A stretch of 64,000 nucleotides of DNA from assembly GCA_037127255.1 (NCBI GenBank), contig JBANSL010000001.1:34277001-34341000 (forward strand), read 5' to 3'. The notes below the pieces were generated by a model, which worked only from the letters and a program-made list of their open reading frames with translations, was not told where the DNA came from and did no database searches. Positions 12,295 through 24,092 of the stretch are shown here, piece by piece. Numbering within the stretch: the first letter of the stretch is position 1; every line of letters begins with the position of its first letter. This DNA is from Persicaria tinctoria (lineage: Eukaryota; Streptophyta; Magnoliopsida; Caryophyllales; Polygonaceae). Both the position numbers and the translations under genes were made by a program.

Positions 12295-13764
12295 AATCAC
12301 CCCATACTTAAGCTTGCTTGTTCTTAAGCAATAACTTGAATGGTCATTCAGGAGAAGAATTTAAAACTCTTAACATCATAGATTCATTGTCATATGTCCC
12401 TACAATCAATTACCATCCTTGAAAAGGTACTAGTGTCACAAATCAATGCATGTGCAATAAAATGCAATATCTACTCACAAAAGGAGGGTTATGTAAAACA
12501 TTCATAAGTGACAAAGCATTAATAATCAAAAGGATTTTAATTAAGCTCAATAAGAAGTAGATTGGTAAAAGGCTAAAGGTGAGCAATTTTTGGCAATGTG
12601 GTGCTAATAATCCAGGGAAATGGAGTACTTTCCAAACTGAATTTCCACATTCCTTCTTCATAAGATTCATCACCTTTCTCCCAATCGCTCAATGCTTTTT
12701 CAATAATATTGCTTTTACCTCTCCAACCTTTTGTGAGTCGTAAACATGGGTGTCATGAATGGTCCCGGATACTTAGTGCTTCAAACTCCTCACCTTGGGT
12801 CCCATATCACTAAACTATTATCTCAGCGAGCAGGGTCGATCTACCTTTATCTCCTGAGGTGATCGGATTTTCTTTCACTCATTAAATTTTCCATATATTT
12901 CAAATATTCCTTCCAAACTCCAAATATGATAACAACAACACAACCATATAATAATCTCCATAATGTAACATCATTCTCAACATAATCCCCGGATAGGAAA
13001 TAAGGTAAAGAATGGGCAATATTTAGAATATGTGGAGCAATAATTTGAAATAAGGCATAATATGGCTTTTGTGATACATAAGCATAGGTATGACTAGGAT
13101 ATAATAACATATGAGCCTTATATGGATATATAAAGTCCTCTATCCTCTTATCATGCAACATGTCAAAAGCAACTACAAATTTTACCTCCTTTAATGGTTT
13201 TCAAGAAAATATGCACTTCATTGTGACTTCACTTTTCTAGGCAATTTCATGCTATATCTCTAATGAATCCAATTTTGTATCATCGAGTTCTTTATAAGCT
13301 TCCATGACATTTATTAATGAATTCAATAGGGGTCATTTTTCGAAACTTTGGAAAACATTCATGTAAATCAAATATGAATTCCAAAATAGCCATGTATAAA
13401 TAATCTTTAAATATGCACGCAAAATGCCAAATATGCATAAAGTAAGCCCTTCCCCCACCCCACACTTAAACATTACAGTGTCCTCACTCTATAAAAACAT
13501 AAGGGTAAAGAAAGAAACTCACTAGACAGATGTGCAGGGCTTCATAATATCGAGTGAAAATGCTGCTGGGCCTAGTCCGAATTTAGCTTGCTTCTATCCC
13601 CATAGACCTGAGAAAATGTAGAAGAGAAACACTCACAATAGAAAAACTAAAAGTTCAAAAACCAAAAAAATACAGAAGCAACAAAGTCTAAAAGTCCTAA
13701 AAATAAATGTCTTAATTACAAGCTCTAGATTTTATAGTCGCTAGGCCGACTTTCTCCATAAAGC
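12295..13764 (-). other. Conserved non-coding 3' region of body1, with PPT
   Basis: 1.47 kb lie between the gag-protease frame and the 3' LTR with no credible ORF. Nearly the same sequence recurs at 36346-37829 in unit 3, and a diverged version occurs at 52102-53300 in a related family. Next to the LTR, in element sense, stand the stem-loop TTGCTTAAGAACAAGCAA (12314-12331) and the purine-rich GTATGGGGTGATT, the probable polypurine tract for plus-strand priming. Confidence 0.65.
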
Positions 13765-16700
13765 TTAAGGTGGCATTTGCAGGGCCCATGTAGCTTGGGC
13801 TTCAAATAGAACTCCATTCTTGTTCATCAGCTGCAGTCCGCCTGAATGGATTTTATTCACCGTGAAAGGCCCCGTCTTTTTCTTATTGAATTTATTGGGA
13901 AACCAATGATCCTTTGATTTGGAAACATAGAGCTTGTCTCCAATTTCATACTCCATAGGCTCATCATTAGAAATCCTACATAAGCGCACATACCAAGGCA
14001 AACCTCTCCCATGTATAGAGAAATCTTTAACGGAAATAGGAGAAGAAGGATCCATACCTTGGCTTACCTTCACAGAATTGGATTCGAGGACCTCGGATTC
14101 TACTCGATTTCGAGTAAAATTACTCGATGTCAAGGAAGTAGGCTCGTCTAGTGGACTGGTGGTCGAGAAGGGAGAAGTCGAGGACGAAGGATTTTGGTCG
14201 ATATCGAGGTATTCCCGGCTTCCAGTGTATTGCTTGTCGATGAAGTCAGAGTCGAGGCAGAAGGATTTTGGTCGATGTCGACCAATTTCCTCGATGTCGA
14301 GGAGTCTTTGGCCTCCACTTGATTTCTCGACGAAGCTACTATTGGTGGAGGGCTCTAATATTGGTCGATGTCGACCAATTTCCTCGATGTCGAGGAATTC
14401 TGGTCGACTTCGACCCCATACTTGCATCCTGTCAAGGCATCGAAGAAATAATTAGTCGATGTCGACTTACCTTGGTCGATGTCGAGCAGATCATCTGTGT
14501 CGTTGTTTAGGATGGACATGATCTTCTCCACCTGAGCTTCCATATCCCCCTTTTCTAGCTCTTCAGGAGTCATATTTCTTACGTTAGGCTCCCCGCAAGT
14601 AATGTAACCAGCTGATATAGATTTTACCTCTTCCATGGGACATGTATGCCTTTCAGTGTTATTGAAGGAATACTCAATTACCTCATCGCTGATGTTGAAA
14701 GTGAGCACTCCCTTCCTTACGCTTATGTTGGCATCCACCGTCGCCAAAAAGGGCCTTCCTAGAATGATTGGGCAAGCAGGGTCCTCTTCCATATCAATAA
14801 CTAAGAAATTAGTAGGGACGAAGAACTTACCTACTTGTACGGGCACATTGTGCACCATGCCTGTTGGGATGACCACCGTGTTGTTTGCCATATAAAGCTT
14901 AGCATCCACATGCTCTAGGGCACCTATCTTAATCTTGGACCATATTGATAGAGACATTATACTTACACTAGCTCCAAGATCACATAAAGCATTTAATTTG
15001 TATTGACCAAATCCAATGGTTATAGCAAACTTACCAGGATCCGGCCTTTTCTCAAGTATGTCCATATGGCTGCATTGCTCGGCAATCTCAGCCATCGATC
15101 GCTTTTTGCTTAGGATCTTCTTGAGGAACTTGACATATGATGGCATTTCATTAAGAGCTTCTGTGAAGGGTATGGTGACATTGAGCGTCTGAAGCATCTT
15201 GATGAAGCGATGGAATTTCTTCTCTGTTGGGTCCTTTGGACATTTTGTTGGGAAAAGCAGCTTCTTTTTCTGGTTTGGAGCCAGAATAGATGTCGGAGGT
15301 GCTGCATCTTCCTCGTTGTCGACTTGAGTCTCCTCGACGTCGACTTAATTTTGCTCGACATCGACCAGTTTCCTCGATGTCGAGTTGAATTGCTGTGCAG
15401 ACGAATCCAGGCCAAGCTGCTCCTCGACGTGGTTTTGGTCGACATCGACCAATGTTTGGTCGATATTGAGTTGCTGTTGGTCGTTGTCGAGTTGATGTTC
15501 GACTCTATCCTGCTTCTTTCTGACTTTTGGCTCGCGTAGTTGGTGCCCACTCCTGTGTTTTATGGTTGTGATGTGTCTGGTCTTTCCCTTGGGATTTGGT
15601 TATGAAGATCTAGGGAGCGTACCTGAATGTCTAGGGACGCCTGCTGGTAGCTGACCAATCTGAATCTCCATTTATTTCCGCCATATATCAATTTCCCCAA
15701 GCCTAGAGTTGACACCTTGTATCTGAGTGTAGACGGAATTGAAGGACTGCTTGGTGTCTGAATGGTTCCTCCGCATTTCCTCAAGGATGGTCTGTAGGTC
15801 ATCCTTCTTCTGGTCCCTTTCCGGATGTCCCAGAGCTCTGTTTGGCGGGGGGTTCCTAGGGGCACCTTAGTTCCATTATGGTTGATAGAACCTTTGGTCC
15901 CCCATATAGCGATTGAGACCCCCTGCGTAAGCTACCTCTTCATGGGTTTCTGCCATTCTGACTTGCTCTGCGTGTGGGCACTCAGTAGTGGTGTGCCGCT
16001 GTGATCCGCATTCGATGCAGAGGTGGTTGACAGAAAGATACTTGACTTGCTTGAGGAGCTTGCGATTCTGATCTCTGTAGTACTTCTCCTTGACATCTTG
16101 GTCAATCTCCTTAGAAGGCTCATAGAGGGGCATGGATGGGGCTGGCCTAGCATATGCATTCTCATTATAGTTTATTGGAGTCCTATACTTGTTGTCGTAG
16201 TTGGTCAGCTTGTCGAGGGCAGCCCATGCGTCAGCTGATGGCATTGTCAGATACTCATAATGAGTATACGTGTTGATCCTATCTTTAGCGGCCAGGTCAA
16301 GAGAATTGAAGAAGATCTCATGAACGATGCAGGGTTGCTGTCCATGTGTAGGGCAGGATCGCAGTAGATCCTTATATCGTTCCCATGCTTTTGCTAGCGG
16401 CTCCCCATGCTTTTGTTTGAAAGCTGTAATCTTTTAGCGAAGGAGCGCTGTCTTGGCAGGAGGAAATAATTTGTTGAGAAATTCCTGCCTTACTTCAACC
16501 CATGTAGTGAGGGATCGTGGACGGAGACCTTCAAGCCACTTAATTGTTGGACCGGCTAGAGACCAACGGAAAGCCTTCATCATGACATATTCTAAAGTGG
16601 TACCTTCAACAAGAGTACGGCACATATCAGTAAAGTTGGTAATATGTTAAAGAGGACATTCATAAAATCTACGAAAGAAAGCATTATTTTTAATTTCAAT

Positions 16701-17033
16701 CAGGAAAGGAGTGCGAATTTCAAAATTGTTTTCAGGAATTAGAATGGCCGATTCAGGCACGACGAGAGTCGGGTGCATGTAATCCTCTGCAGTGGTAGGG
16801 TATTTGGCAAGCTCAGCTTCCACCTGCCTCCTTCGCGCTGCCTCCTGTTCCCTTTGCGCTCTCTCAGTAGCGATAGCAGTATCCTTGGTGGCTAGTTTTG
16901 TCCTAAGCCTCTGTATCAGATGTTCCTGTGTTTCTGCGGCTGCCATGGCTCTTTTTAATTTGGCGTGGACGTGTATAAGGCGTTCTTGATCGTCTAAGGT
17001 GTCAAACTCATGTGTTTGACCAGAACGACGCAT
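13765..17033 (-). pseudogene. Unit 1 gag-protease polyprotein with integrase-tail relic (broken)
   Basis: The likely start is the ATG at 17033 (MRRSGQTHEF). Gag follows, with a coiled-coil-like N-terminus and the Athila-type gag text FPPAKTALL, ERYKDLL and CPTHG. A CCHC zinc knuckle (C-IE-C-GSQR-H-TTTE-C) lies near 15977-16019. The aspartic protease has CDLGASVSIM near 14980 and PIILGRPFLAT further on. The tail repeats SSTSRKLVDIDQ-like units, then ends with a WFPNKF...KKKTGPFTVNKI segment near 13864-13890. That segment resembles the GPF/Y module at the C-terminus of Ty3 integrases. No RT, RNase H or DDE core lies between. In-frame stops (near 16644, 16436 and 15870) and a frameshift near 14350 make this copy non-functional. 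The products would form virus-like particles and process Gag. Confidence 0.8.
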
Positions 17034-17096
17034 ACACTTACAAAGTAACTTAAGAAAAAGGTGAGATCTAACTACCTTAGGCGCGAATGATTGCTT

Positions 17097-17113
17097 CCCC
17101 GGCAACGGCGCCA
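17097..17113 (-). promoter_or_regulatory. Primer binding site, tRNA-Asp type
   Basis: In element sense TGGCGCCGTTGCCGGGG follows the LTR end by three bases (AAT). This is the usual minus-strand primer site of Athila/Tat-like plant elements. The equivalent in unit 3 is at about 48067-48083; in unit 2 (34630-34646) it carries two substitutions. Confidence 0.8.
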
Positions 17114-17116
17114 ATT

Positions 17117-17622
17117 TGTTGTAGGATGAAATATAATGAAATAGATCAAACCAGATTCCTGTCCACGTAAATAATTACAAGACTTCCTCCTGATGTAGCA
17201 GCGGGAAGTCAGGATCGATCCTCGAGGAAGCACGTCAGCGGATCTCAGGTAGCGGAAAGATCTCAGCGAAGTCGACCAGAAGATTCCTCGATGTCGAGTA
17301 AACTACTCGATATTGACTAACCTGTCGAGTAAAAACAGAAAGCAAAATGAAACAGAAAATGAAAACCAACAGAAAGTACTCGATCTCGACCAACTCTCCT
17401 CGATGTCGACAATATTTCCTCGACGTCGAGCAAAAATTCCTCGAGATCGACAAAGCAACAAAAACTTAAAAGTAAAATTTTTCGAACGCAAAACACAAAT
17501 TTTGACGAAAATAAATCAATAAACTAAAGGCTTCCAAGATCAGGGTATCAACACCACAACGATAACCATGCAAAGTAACACATAAAGGCACAAAAGATCA
17601 TGCTTTTCATCAAATAACTTTC
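17117..17622 (-). repeat. LTR2, first piece (shared by units 1 and 2)
   Basis: It begins TGTTGTAGGATG, as the other LTRs do, and follows LTR1 positions 10586 to about 11094. It breaks off after CAAATAACTTTC, where a Ty3 element is inserted. The missing continuation is found inverted at 28983 downward. The last five bases, CTTTC (17618-17622), are that element's target duplication. Confidence 0.85.
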
Positions 17623-18748
17623 TGTTGTGCTCGGACCCGGGCTCGAGCAAAAGGACCGGCGACGAGAGTTCCGAGAGATCGGGAAGCTTGGACAGTTTCC
17701 GGAGCAGCAGGTTATTCTTCAAAAATTTCCGATTTACCGTCGATTGGCTTGGCTTCTGGGAGCGTGCGAGTACTAGTTTTGTAGATCCTGAAGTTGCGGT
17801 CGCGGATTGGGGCAGATCTTGTAAATCGGAGGACAGACGAAGCAGGAAACCGAGTTTTACCGAGACGTCGCCTGTGTAGAGACGATTCCGAAATTGGGTT
17901 CGTTTGAGAGGTATTGAGGGCTGTTTTGGGAGTGACGTTTTGGGTATGATTGAGGGTGATAATGGGGCTGTGGAAGGCCTTAGAATGGTGGTAAAGAAGG
18001 GGATTGGGGTTTAGGGATATGTGATGCAAGATCGCTCTCAGCCTCGCACTCCGAGCTCTCTCCAACACTCGATCTTTCACACGCTCGGCCTCGCACTCCG
18101 AGTGTTTCCGACCCTTTGATTCTGTCGTCTCTCACTAAGGAATCTCCTTCAGCCTCTCACCGAAGGTTTTATTCCCGACCTCTCACCTAAGAACAAGATT
18201 CTTAACTCGAATCACAGGAAGTTAAAAGGCTCACTTTTTCTTAAATTTTAACTTGTTCAAAACAAATGTCAAGCTTACAAATTCCATAAGACTTGTACTA
18301 TGGAAGCCATAAAGCTAAAAGAAACCAAAAGACAAATGCAAAATAAATAAATATAAGCCATATACTAAGTTCGGACTTGGCAAGTGAAATCCCAACCGAA
18401 CAAGGCTATATTTAGTCTAGTAAAATCCCAACTAAAAGTCATATGTTTGGACTTTTTTAGAAAAAATAGCTTGGCATCCCCTCTAATTAAGTCTCGATCG
18501 ACACCAATTCAGACTTAACTTGTAGCGGAGTGACCGTGTGTGGTGGTGACTGCACAAAGACAAGAACCGATTGACTAAGTAAGCGAGCTCGAGCACTCGT
18601 CAATGGTGGGGTAGCTCGAGGTAAAAGTGGCTCCTCTTCTATCTCCTCATCGTTATCATCTTCAATAGCATCCATCGGGGCTCCATCCCTAGCATCTAGA
18701 TCACCAACCCGATCGTCAGATAAGCTAGCTCCGTCAAGGGTCACATCA
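17623..18748 (-). repeat. 3' LTR, type 1, overlapping the end of pol
   Basis: In element sense it begins TGATGTGACCCTTGACGG, directly after the purine tract AAGAGGGGGAGGA, and ends CCGAGCACAACA. The first ~260 bases are still coding: they hold the last 87 codons of the pol frame. It is a near match, inverted, to 28984-30083. Confidence 0.85.
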
Positions 18749-19761
18749 TCCTCCCCCTCTTGAAAAGGATCGGACCCCGAATCCGTTAGCTCCTCAAGTA
18801 GCCCATCCCCTGCAAGAAATGGAGCTAAGTCACAAACGTTAAAAACATCATGAACACCATACTTACTTGTGAGATTAATTCGGTAAGTGTTGTCGTTGAT
18901 CTTCTCTAGCACCATGAAAGGCCCATCAGCTCTAGGCCGCAGCTTAGATTGCCGCAACGCAGGAAATCGATCCTTCCGGAGATGAACCCAAACCAAGTCT
19001 CCAACCTCCAATAATAGCTCCTTGCGATGCTTGTTGGCCTGGTTCACATACTGTTGAGTTCGACGCTCGAGCTGTAGTCGAACTCTCTCATGCAAAGACT
19101 TCACCAACTCAACCCGGGACTTACCAGCAAGGTCCTCGGGAGACGATAGGGGCTGTGGTGCCAAATCCAATGGTGTGTGGGGGTTCTGGCCATAAACCAC
19201 CTCGAAAGGAGACATCTTAGTGGCAGAATGCACAACCCGATTGTAAGCAAACTCGACATAGGATAAACAATCCTCCCACCTGCGCAAGTTAGTAGCAAGC
19301 ATAGTGCGCAATAAAACCCCTAAAGTTCTATTAACTACCTCAGTCTGACCATCTGTTTGAGGATGACTAGAAGTAGAAAATAACAGCTTGGTACCTAGCT
19401 TAGCCCACAAGGTCTTCCAGAAGTAGCTAAGGAACTTAGAGTCCCTATCAGAAATAATAGATTTAGGCACCCCATGTAGCTTCACAATATGATTAAAGAA
19501 TAAGGTAGCAACATGAGAAGCATCATCAGTTCTAGAGCAAGCTATGAAATGGGCCATCTTAAAAAATCGATCTACCACAACAAATACAGAATCATGCCCT
19601 TTCCTAGTCTTAGGCAAGCCTAGCACAAAATCCATAGAAATGTCCTCCCATGGGGCATTAGCTAGAGGTAGGGGGAGGTATAGACCATTCGGGTTCGATC
19701 TAGACTTAGCTTTAGCATAAGTAACACAACTAGCACAACATTTCTCAACGTCAGATCGCAT
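18487..19761 (-). pseudogene. Ty3 integrase with C-terminal tail encoded in the LTR
   Basis: Integrase joins the reverse-transcribed DNA to the host chromosome. The zinc-binding CX2C is seen as CCASC at the start; the upstream histidines (HGGGLMGH) are in the preceding frame. The DDE triad is present: D in [11 protein letters not shown] in [10 protein letters not shown] in [10 protein letters not shown]. The core is followed by [17 protein letters not shown] and [10 protein letters not shown], then a long acidic region and the terminal motif [10 protein letters not shown]. No canonical chromodomain is seen. The final 87 residues lie inside the 3' LTR, an arrangement I associate with the CRM clade of chromoviruses; a phylogeny would be needed. 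A TAG just upstream (19762-19767 region) replaces the Trp of the usual HFYWP motif, so the protein is broken. Confidence 0.85.
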
Positions 19762-19767
19762 CCTAGG

Positions 19768-20679
19768 CTAGTAAAAATGATCCTTCAAAACTCCTAAGGT
19801 CTTAGCAACCCTAAAATGCCCCATCAATCCACCTCCATGTGCCTCTAAAACCAACAATGATCGAACTGAACAACGAGGCACGCAAAGGCGGGAGGCCCTA
19901 AATAAGTAACCATCCTGCACAAAATAACTACCAACACTAGGGGAACCAGCAGATTGCACACATTGACAGAATATATCCCCAAAATCAGCATCAACAAAGT
20001 AGAGATCAAGTAGCATAGAAAAGCCAAGAACACGAGCTTCAAGAGTAGAGAGAAGAGAATACCTACGAGAGAGGGTGTGAGTGACGATGTTGTCCTTCCC
20101 CTTCTTGTACTTGACCACATAAGGAAAAGCCTCGATGAACTCAATCCACTTAGCATAGCGAGCGCTAAGGGTGGTTTGACTCCGCAGATACTTCAAGGCC
20201 TCATGGTCAGTATGTATCACACACTCACGAGGCAACAAGTAATGAGCCCAAGTCTGTAAAACATGGACCAAGGCATACAACTCCTTGCCATAGGTAGTGT
20301 TAGAGTAGTTCTCTGTAGCTCCTCCTAGCTTCTCACTAAAGTAAGCGATAGGCTGACCTTCCTGCATCAAAACACCACCAATACCAACTCCAGATGCATC
20401 ACACTCAATCTCAAAAGTCTTTGAGAAATCCGGAAGTGCTAGTAATAGAGCATTCGTCAACCGCTCCCGAAGTGTAGCAAAAGCCTCTTCTTGCGTTGAA
20501 CCCCATTTGAATGACATCCCTTTCTTGGTTAGTTTTGTAAGAGGGGCGGCAATGCTGCTGAAGTCCTTGACGAACCTACGATAAAATCCTGCCAAGCCTA
20601 GAAAGCTCCGTATCTGAGTAACAGATATTGGTTGGGGCCACTCCCGAATAGCTCGAATCTTCTCTGTATCCACTTGCAA
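19768..20679 (-). pseudogene. Ty3 RT thumb/RNase H and integrase zinc-finger start
   Basis: This frame begins in the RT connection ([40 protein letters not shown]) and continues into RNase H, which degrades the RNA template. The motifs [22 protein letters not shown] and [10 protein letters not shown] supply the first catalytic acids. The last catalytic motif, normally DALSRR in this family, reads HTLSRR here, so the final Asp is replaced by His. The frame ends with HGGGLMGH, the histidine pair of the integrase zinc finger. It is separated from the RT core by a stop near 20740. Confidence 0.85.
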
Positions 20680-20739
20680 GCCATCTTTACCTACAACAAA
20701 ACCAAGAAAGATGACAGTATCGGAGCAAAAATGACACTT

Positions 20740-21498
20740 CTACAATTTAGCAAACAAGTGCTCCTTCCTAAGAACTAGAAAAACAGCGAGCAAGTGTTCA
20801 ACATGCTCTTCTAAGGACTTGCTGTAAACAAGGATATCATCAAAGTATACGACAACAAATCGACCTAAGAATACACGCAAAACATGGTTCATTAGGCGCA
20901 TAAAAGTACTAGGAGCATTAGTTAGTCCGAAGGGCATGACCAACCACTCGTAAAGACCATATTTGGTCTTGAAAGCGGTTTTCCACTCATCACCTTCCTT
21001 CATCCTAATCTGATGGTACCCGCTCCTCAAATCAATCTTAGAAAACAAGCAAGCACCATGCAACTCATCTAACATGTTATCTAAGCGAGGAATGGGATGA
21101 TGGTACTTAACTGTAATTTGGTTGATGGCTCGACAATCAACACACATGCGCTAGGTCCCATCCTTCTTTGGTACCAACAAAACTGGTACGGCACAAGGAC
21201 TCAGACTCTCCCTAATATACCCCTTTCTAAGCAAATCCTCTACCTGGGACTGCAACTCTTTGGTCTTCGTGGGGTTAGTCCTGTAAGCTGGCCGGTTAGG
21301 AATAACAGCACCCGGCACAAAGTCAATCTGATGCTTTATGCCCCTAAGAAGAGGCAATCCAGATGGCATCTCATCTGGTAGCATATCATGAAACTCCTCG
21401 AGTACACCTGAAATGACAGAAGGCAACTCAATAGCAGTAGCAGATGATGAACTAGAACTAACATGTAAGGTAGTACTAGTAGAAGTACAAACAAGCAT
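20740..21498 (-). pseudogene. Ty3 reverse transcriptase core
   Basis: Reverse transcriptase copies the element RNA into DNA. Motifs in order are [72 protein letters not shown], and the catalytic [10 protein letters not shown] at about 20836-20847. All are standard for Ty3 RT. One in-frame stop interrupts it at about 21148-21150, between PKKDGT and [12 protein letters not shown] second ends the segment at 20740. The frame is shifted relative to the protease upstream. Confidence 0.9.
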
Positions 21499-21539
21499 AA
21501 AACAAACATCACCCCCCTGAATAGCATGTCGGACATCTT

Positions 21540-22250
21540 AAACCCGAGCGACCAACAAGCTCTGGGGTTCCTTGGGCAGTCCTTGCTCCAACTTCTGCTT
21601 TCAACATCTTTTCCGATCTTCTCGTGAGATTGGCGACGTTGTTCCCTAGCAATATAATCAGTGACAACCTCTTGAGGGGTTAGAGGTAGAAGTCTTACCC
21701 GCTTGCCTCCAAAGGCGAAGGAATACTCGTTGCTGTAGCCGTCATGCATCACACGCTGATCATACTGCCATGGCCTACCGAGAAGTAAATGGCAAGTGGT
21801 GATAGGTAGTATACCACATAAGATAGTATCGGCATAAGGTCCAATTGAAAAGGACACCTCAGCTTGGTCCTTCACCTTCAATGGTGATCCGGAGTAAAGC
21901 CATTGCAGAGTATAGGGTCCTGGGTGTACCTGAGTGGTTAGAGAGAAACGATCCACGACTTCCTGACTAATAATATTACAGCATGAACCACCATCAATAA
22001 TAACAGTGCAAATCTTACCTCGGATGGTGCAACGGGTGTTGAACAAGTTCTCCCGCTGAGAGGTGTCAATCTCCTGCTTCTCATTGGCGCTCAAAGTCCT
22101 CTTAACCACGAAGTTCTCACCAACTGGTGCTCTGGCAACAAGCTTCTCATCCTCATCCTCATCCACAACTGGTATCTCATAAGGGTCATCGAGGCCTTCG
22201 ACCTCACTCACCACTTCTCCGAACGAGTTAAGGAGAACCTTTCGTGGGTT
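21540..22250 (-). pseudogene. Ty3 aspartic protease region
   Basis: A retropepsin-like domain that processes the polyprotein. The active-site motif is VIIDGGSCCNIIS, in which the usual DSGA/S is replaced by DGGS, as in many plant Ty3 proteases. It is followed by LLLGRPWQYDQ. It is preceded by an acidic linker (DEDEDEK). The reading frame changes between about 21500 and 21600 before RT begins, so a frameshift separates protease from RT in this copy. Confidence 0.8.
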
Positions 22251-22253
22251 GGG

Positions 22254-23337
22254 GCATTCTCTAGCATAATGCCCAATCTTATAGCACTTGTAACACTTGA
22301 CCTCTCGAGGCCTGCTGGACTCTGGTCTAGGAGGTGTAGGTGTGGGGTTAGGGGTGACAAAACTAGGGCTTGGGTTAGCTGGAGGTCAAACGGTGGAGGG
22401 GGAAGTAGGACTAGGGTTAGGCGGTTGGGGACGGTAACTCCGGGGTGGTTCTGAAGGAGATTCAGCTTCCGTCCAACGCCTTATTGAGGAACCTACAGAC
22501 CTCCTTTTGAGGAAGTTTTCATAGACATGTGTGGCATGATGGAGAGCATCAATCACATGGGTGTGTCGCAGTTGCAACACAATCTCAGCCACATCAGAGT
22601 TCAGACCTGCAAGAAACTTAGCAAGAATACAAGAGTCCTCATACCTTGTGCCCGATCGCTGCAAAAGGGCGCATAGCTCCTTATAGTAATCTTCTGGGGA
22701 TCGAGGACCCTGTTTCAATTTCTCTATCCTCAGCAATAGTTGTTGCCCATGATCCGCTGGAATAAAGCGAGCTCACATCAGACGTGTAAGCTCTCCTCAG
22801 GTCGTCACTGGTGGAGCTCGAGTGTAGGCCCGATCTGCTAGTACTCCTTTCCACCAAGAGAGGGCATAATCAGTAAAGTGGATGACATCGAGCTCCACTT
22901 GCTCCTCATCTGGATAGCGATGGAAACGGAAGACTTGTTCAGCTTTGACCTCCCAATCCTGATACGCCTCCGGCCCTGCAACACCAGTAAAAATAGGAAT
23001 GCTTACCTTGACCCCATGGGTCCGACATTGACGGCCATCCTCTTGGCGACGCCTAGCATGGCGGTGATGCATCTGATCTCTCATCATCTGACCGTGAATT
23101 GTTGCGATGATGGCGATGTCCATCCCTATGTCCTCTTCTGCCATCTTGATTCCTCTGGAGGTGTTGTTGTCCGTCATGGCTACCATGATCACTCGGCACC
23201 TCTCTCTGGGCTAGCGGTAACCGTCGTAGTATCTCTGCAATGGTTAGCTCCATTCTGTCCATACGGTGAGTTAGCTCCTGGACAGCTGGGTCAACTCTGT
23301 CTCCTTCCCTGTTCACCGAATGTTGTGACACCACCAC
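22254..23337 (-). pseudogene. Ty3 Gag with CCHC zinc knuckle
   Basis: Gag forms the particle that packages element RNA. The N-terminal part carries HRMDRMELTIAEILRRLP. The central retrotransposon-gag domain includes IPIFTGVAGPEAYQDWE, DYALSWWKGV and GPRSPEDYYKELCALLQRSG. The zinc knuckle reads C-YK-C-YKIG-H-YARE-C near 22256-22300. Stops (near 22795 and 22383) and a frameshift near 23100 break it. The order gag-protease-RT-RNase H-integrase is that of Ty3 elements. Confidence 0.85.
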
Positions 23338-24017
23338 ATAGAATCAAACAAAGTCGTCAAGTTAGCAACACAGAAACTTCTCTCTCACTTTGGTGGATGC
23401 TCACACTCTCTTACACACTCCACTCGTGTGTTTAAAGTGTTTGCCTCACTTAATGTATTCCAGAAAAGAAAGAATGAGACTCCAGAACCTGCAAAATGAG
23501 CAAACAACAGATATGATAGCAGCTAGCAGCAACAGACCTCCCCGGTGTTTGGCTCTCCGGTCCTTACTCTAGATGGTACTCTCCTCTCACTCACCTTTTC
23601 CAACACCACTCATTGTTGCTCTCACCTCTCCTTTTCCTGTTGCAACAGGCAACACTCTCAACTCTCCTTTTCCCAATGCAAGGGCACACCACTCAAGAAC
23701 CTAATTAATCGCTAGCGACAACTAACACAAACAATAGCAATCAACGAAACACCAACACAATAGCAAGCGCAAATAAGCTGAAAGTGCAACCTTCGAGCAC
23801 GAACAAGGGCCTTTCGACGAGTATTTACCAAACCCCGCTATGGTCCTTAGGCAATGCAAACCAAGTGATCTAGCCCGGATAAAAATTGAGATTGCAATGT
23901 AGGAAGAAACAACGTAATATCTATGAAGCTCGGATGGCAATAGCTAACTCACGAACATACTTCTACTGAACAAGCCAATGTGGGGTTTGAATGTTCACCT
24001 ACTTGCTTCACCCAACA

Positions 24018-24092
<75 letters not shown>

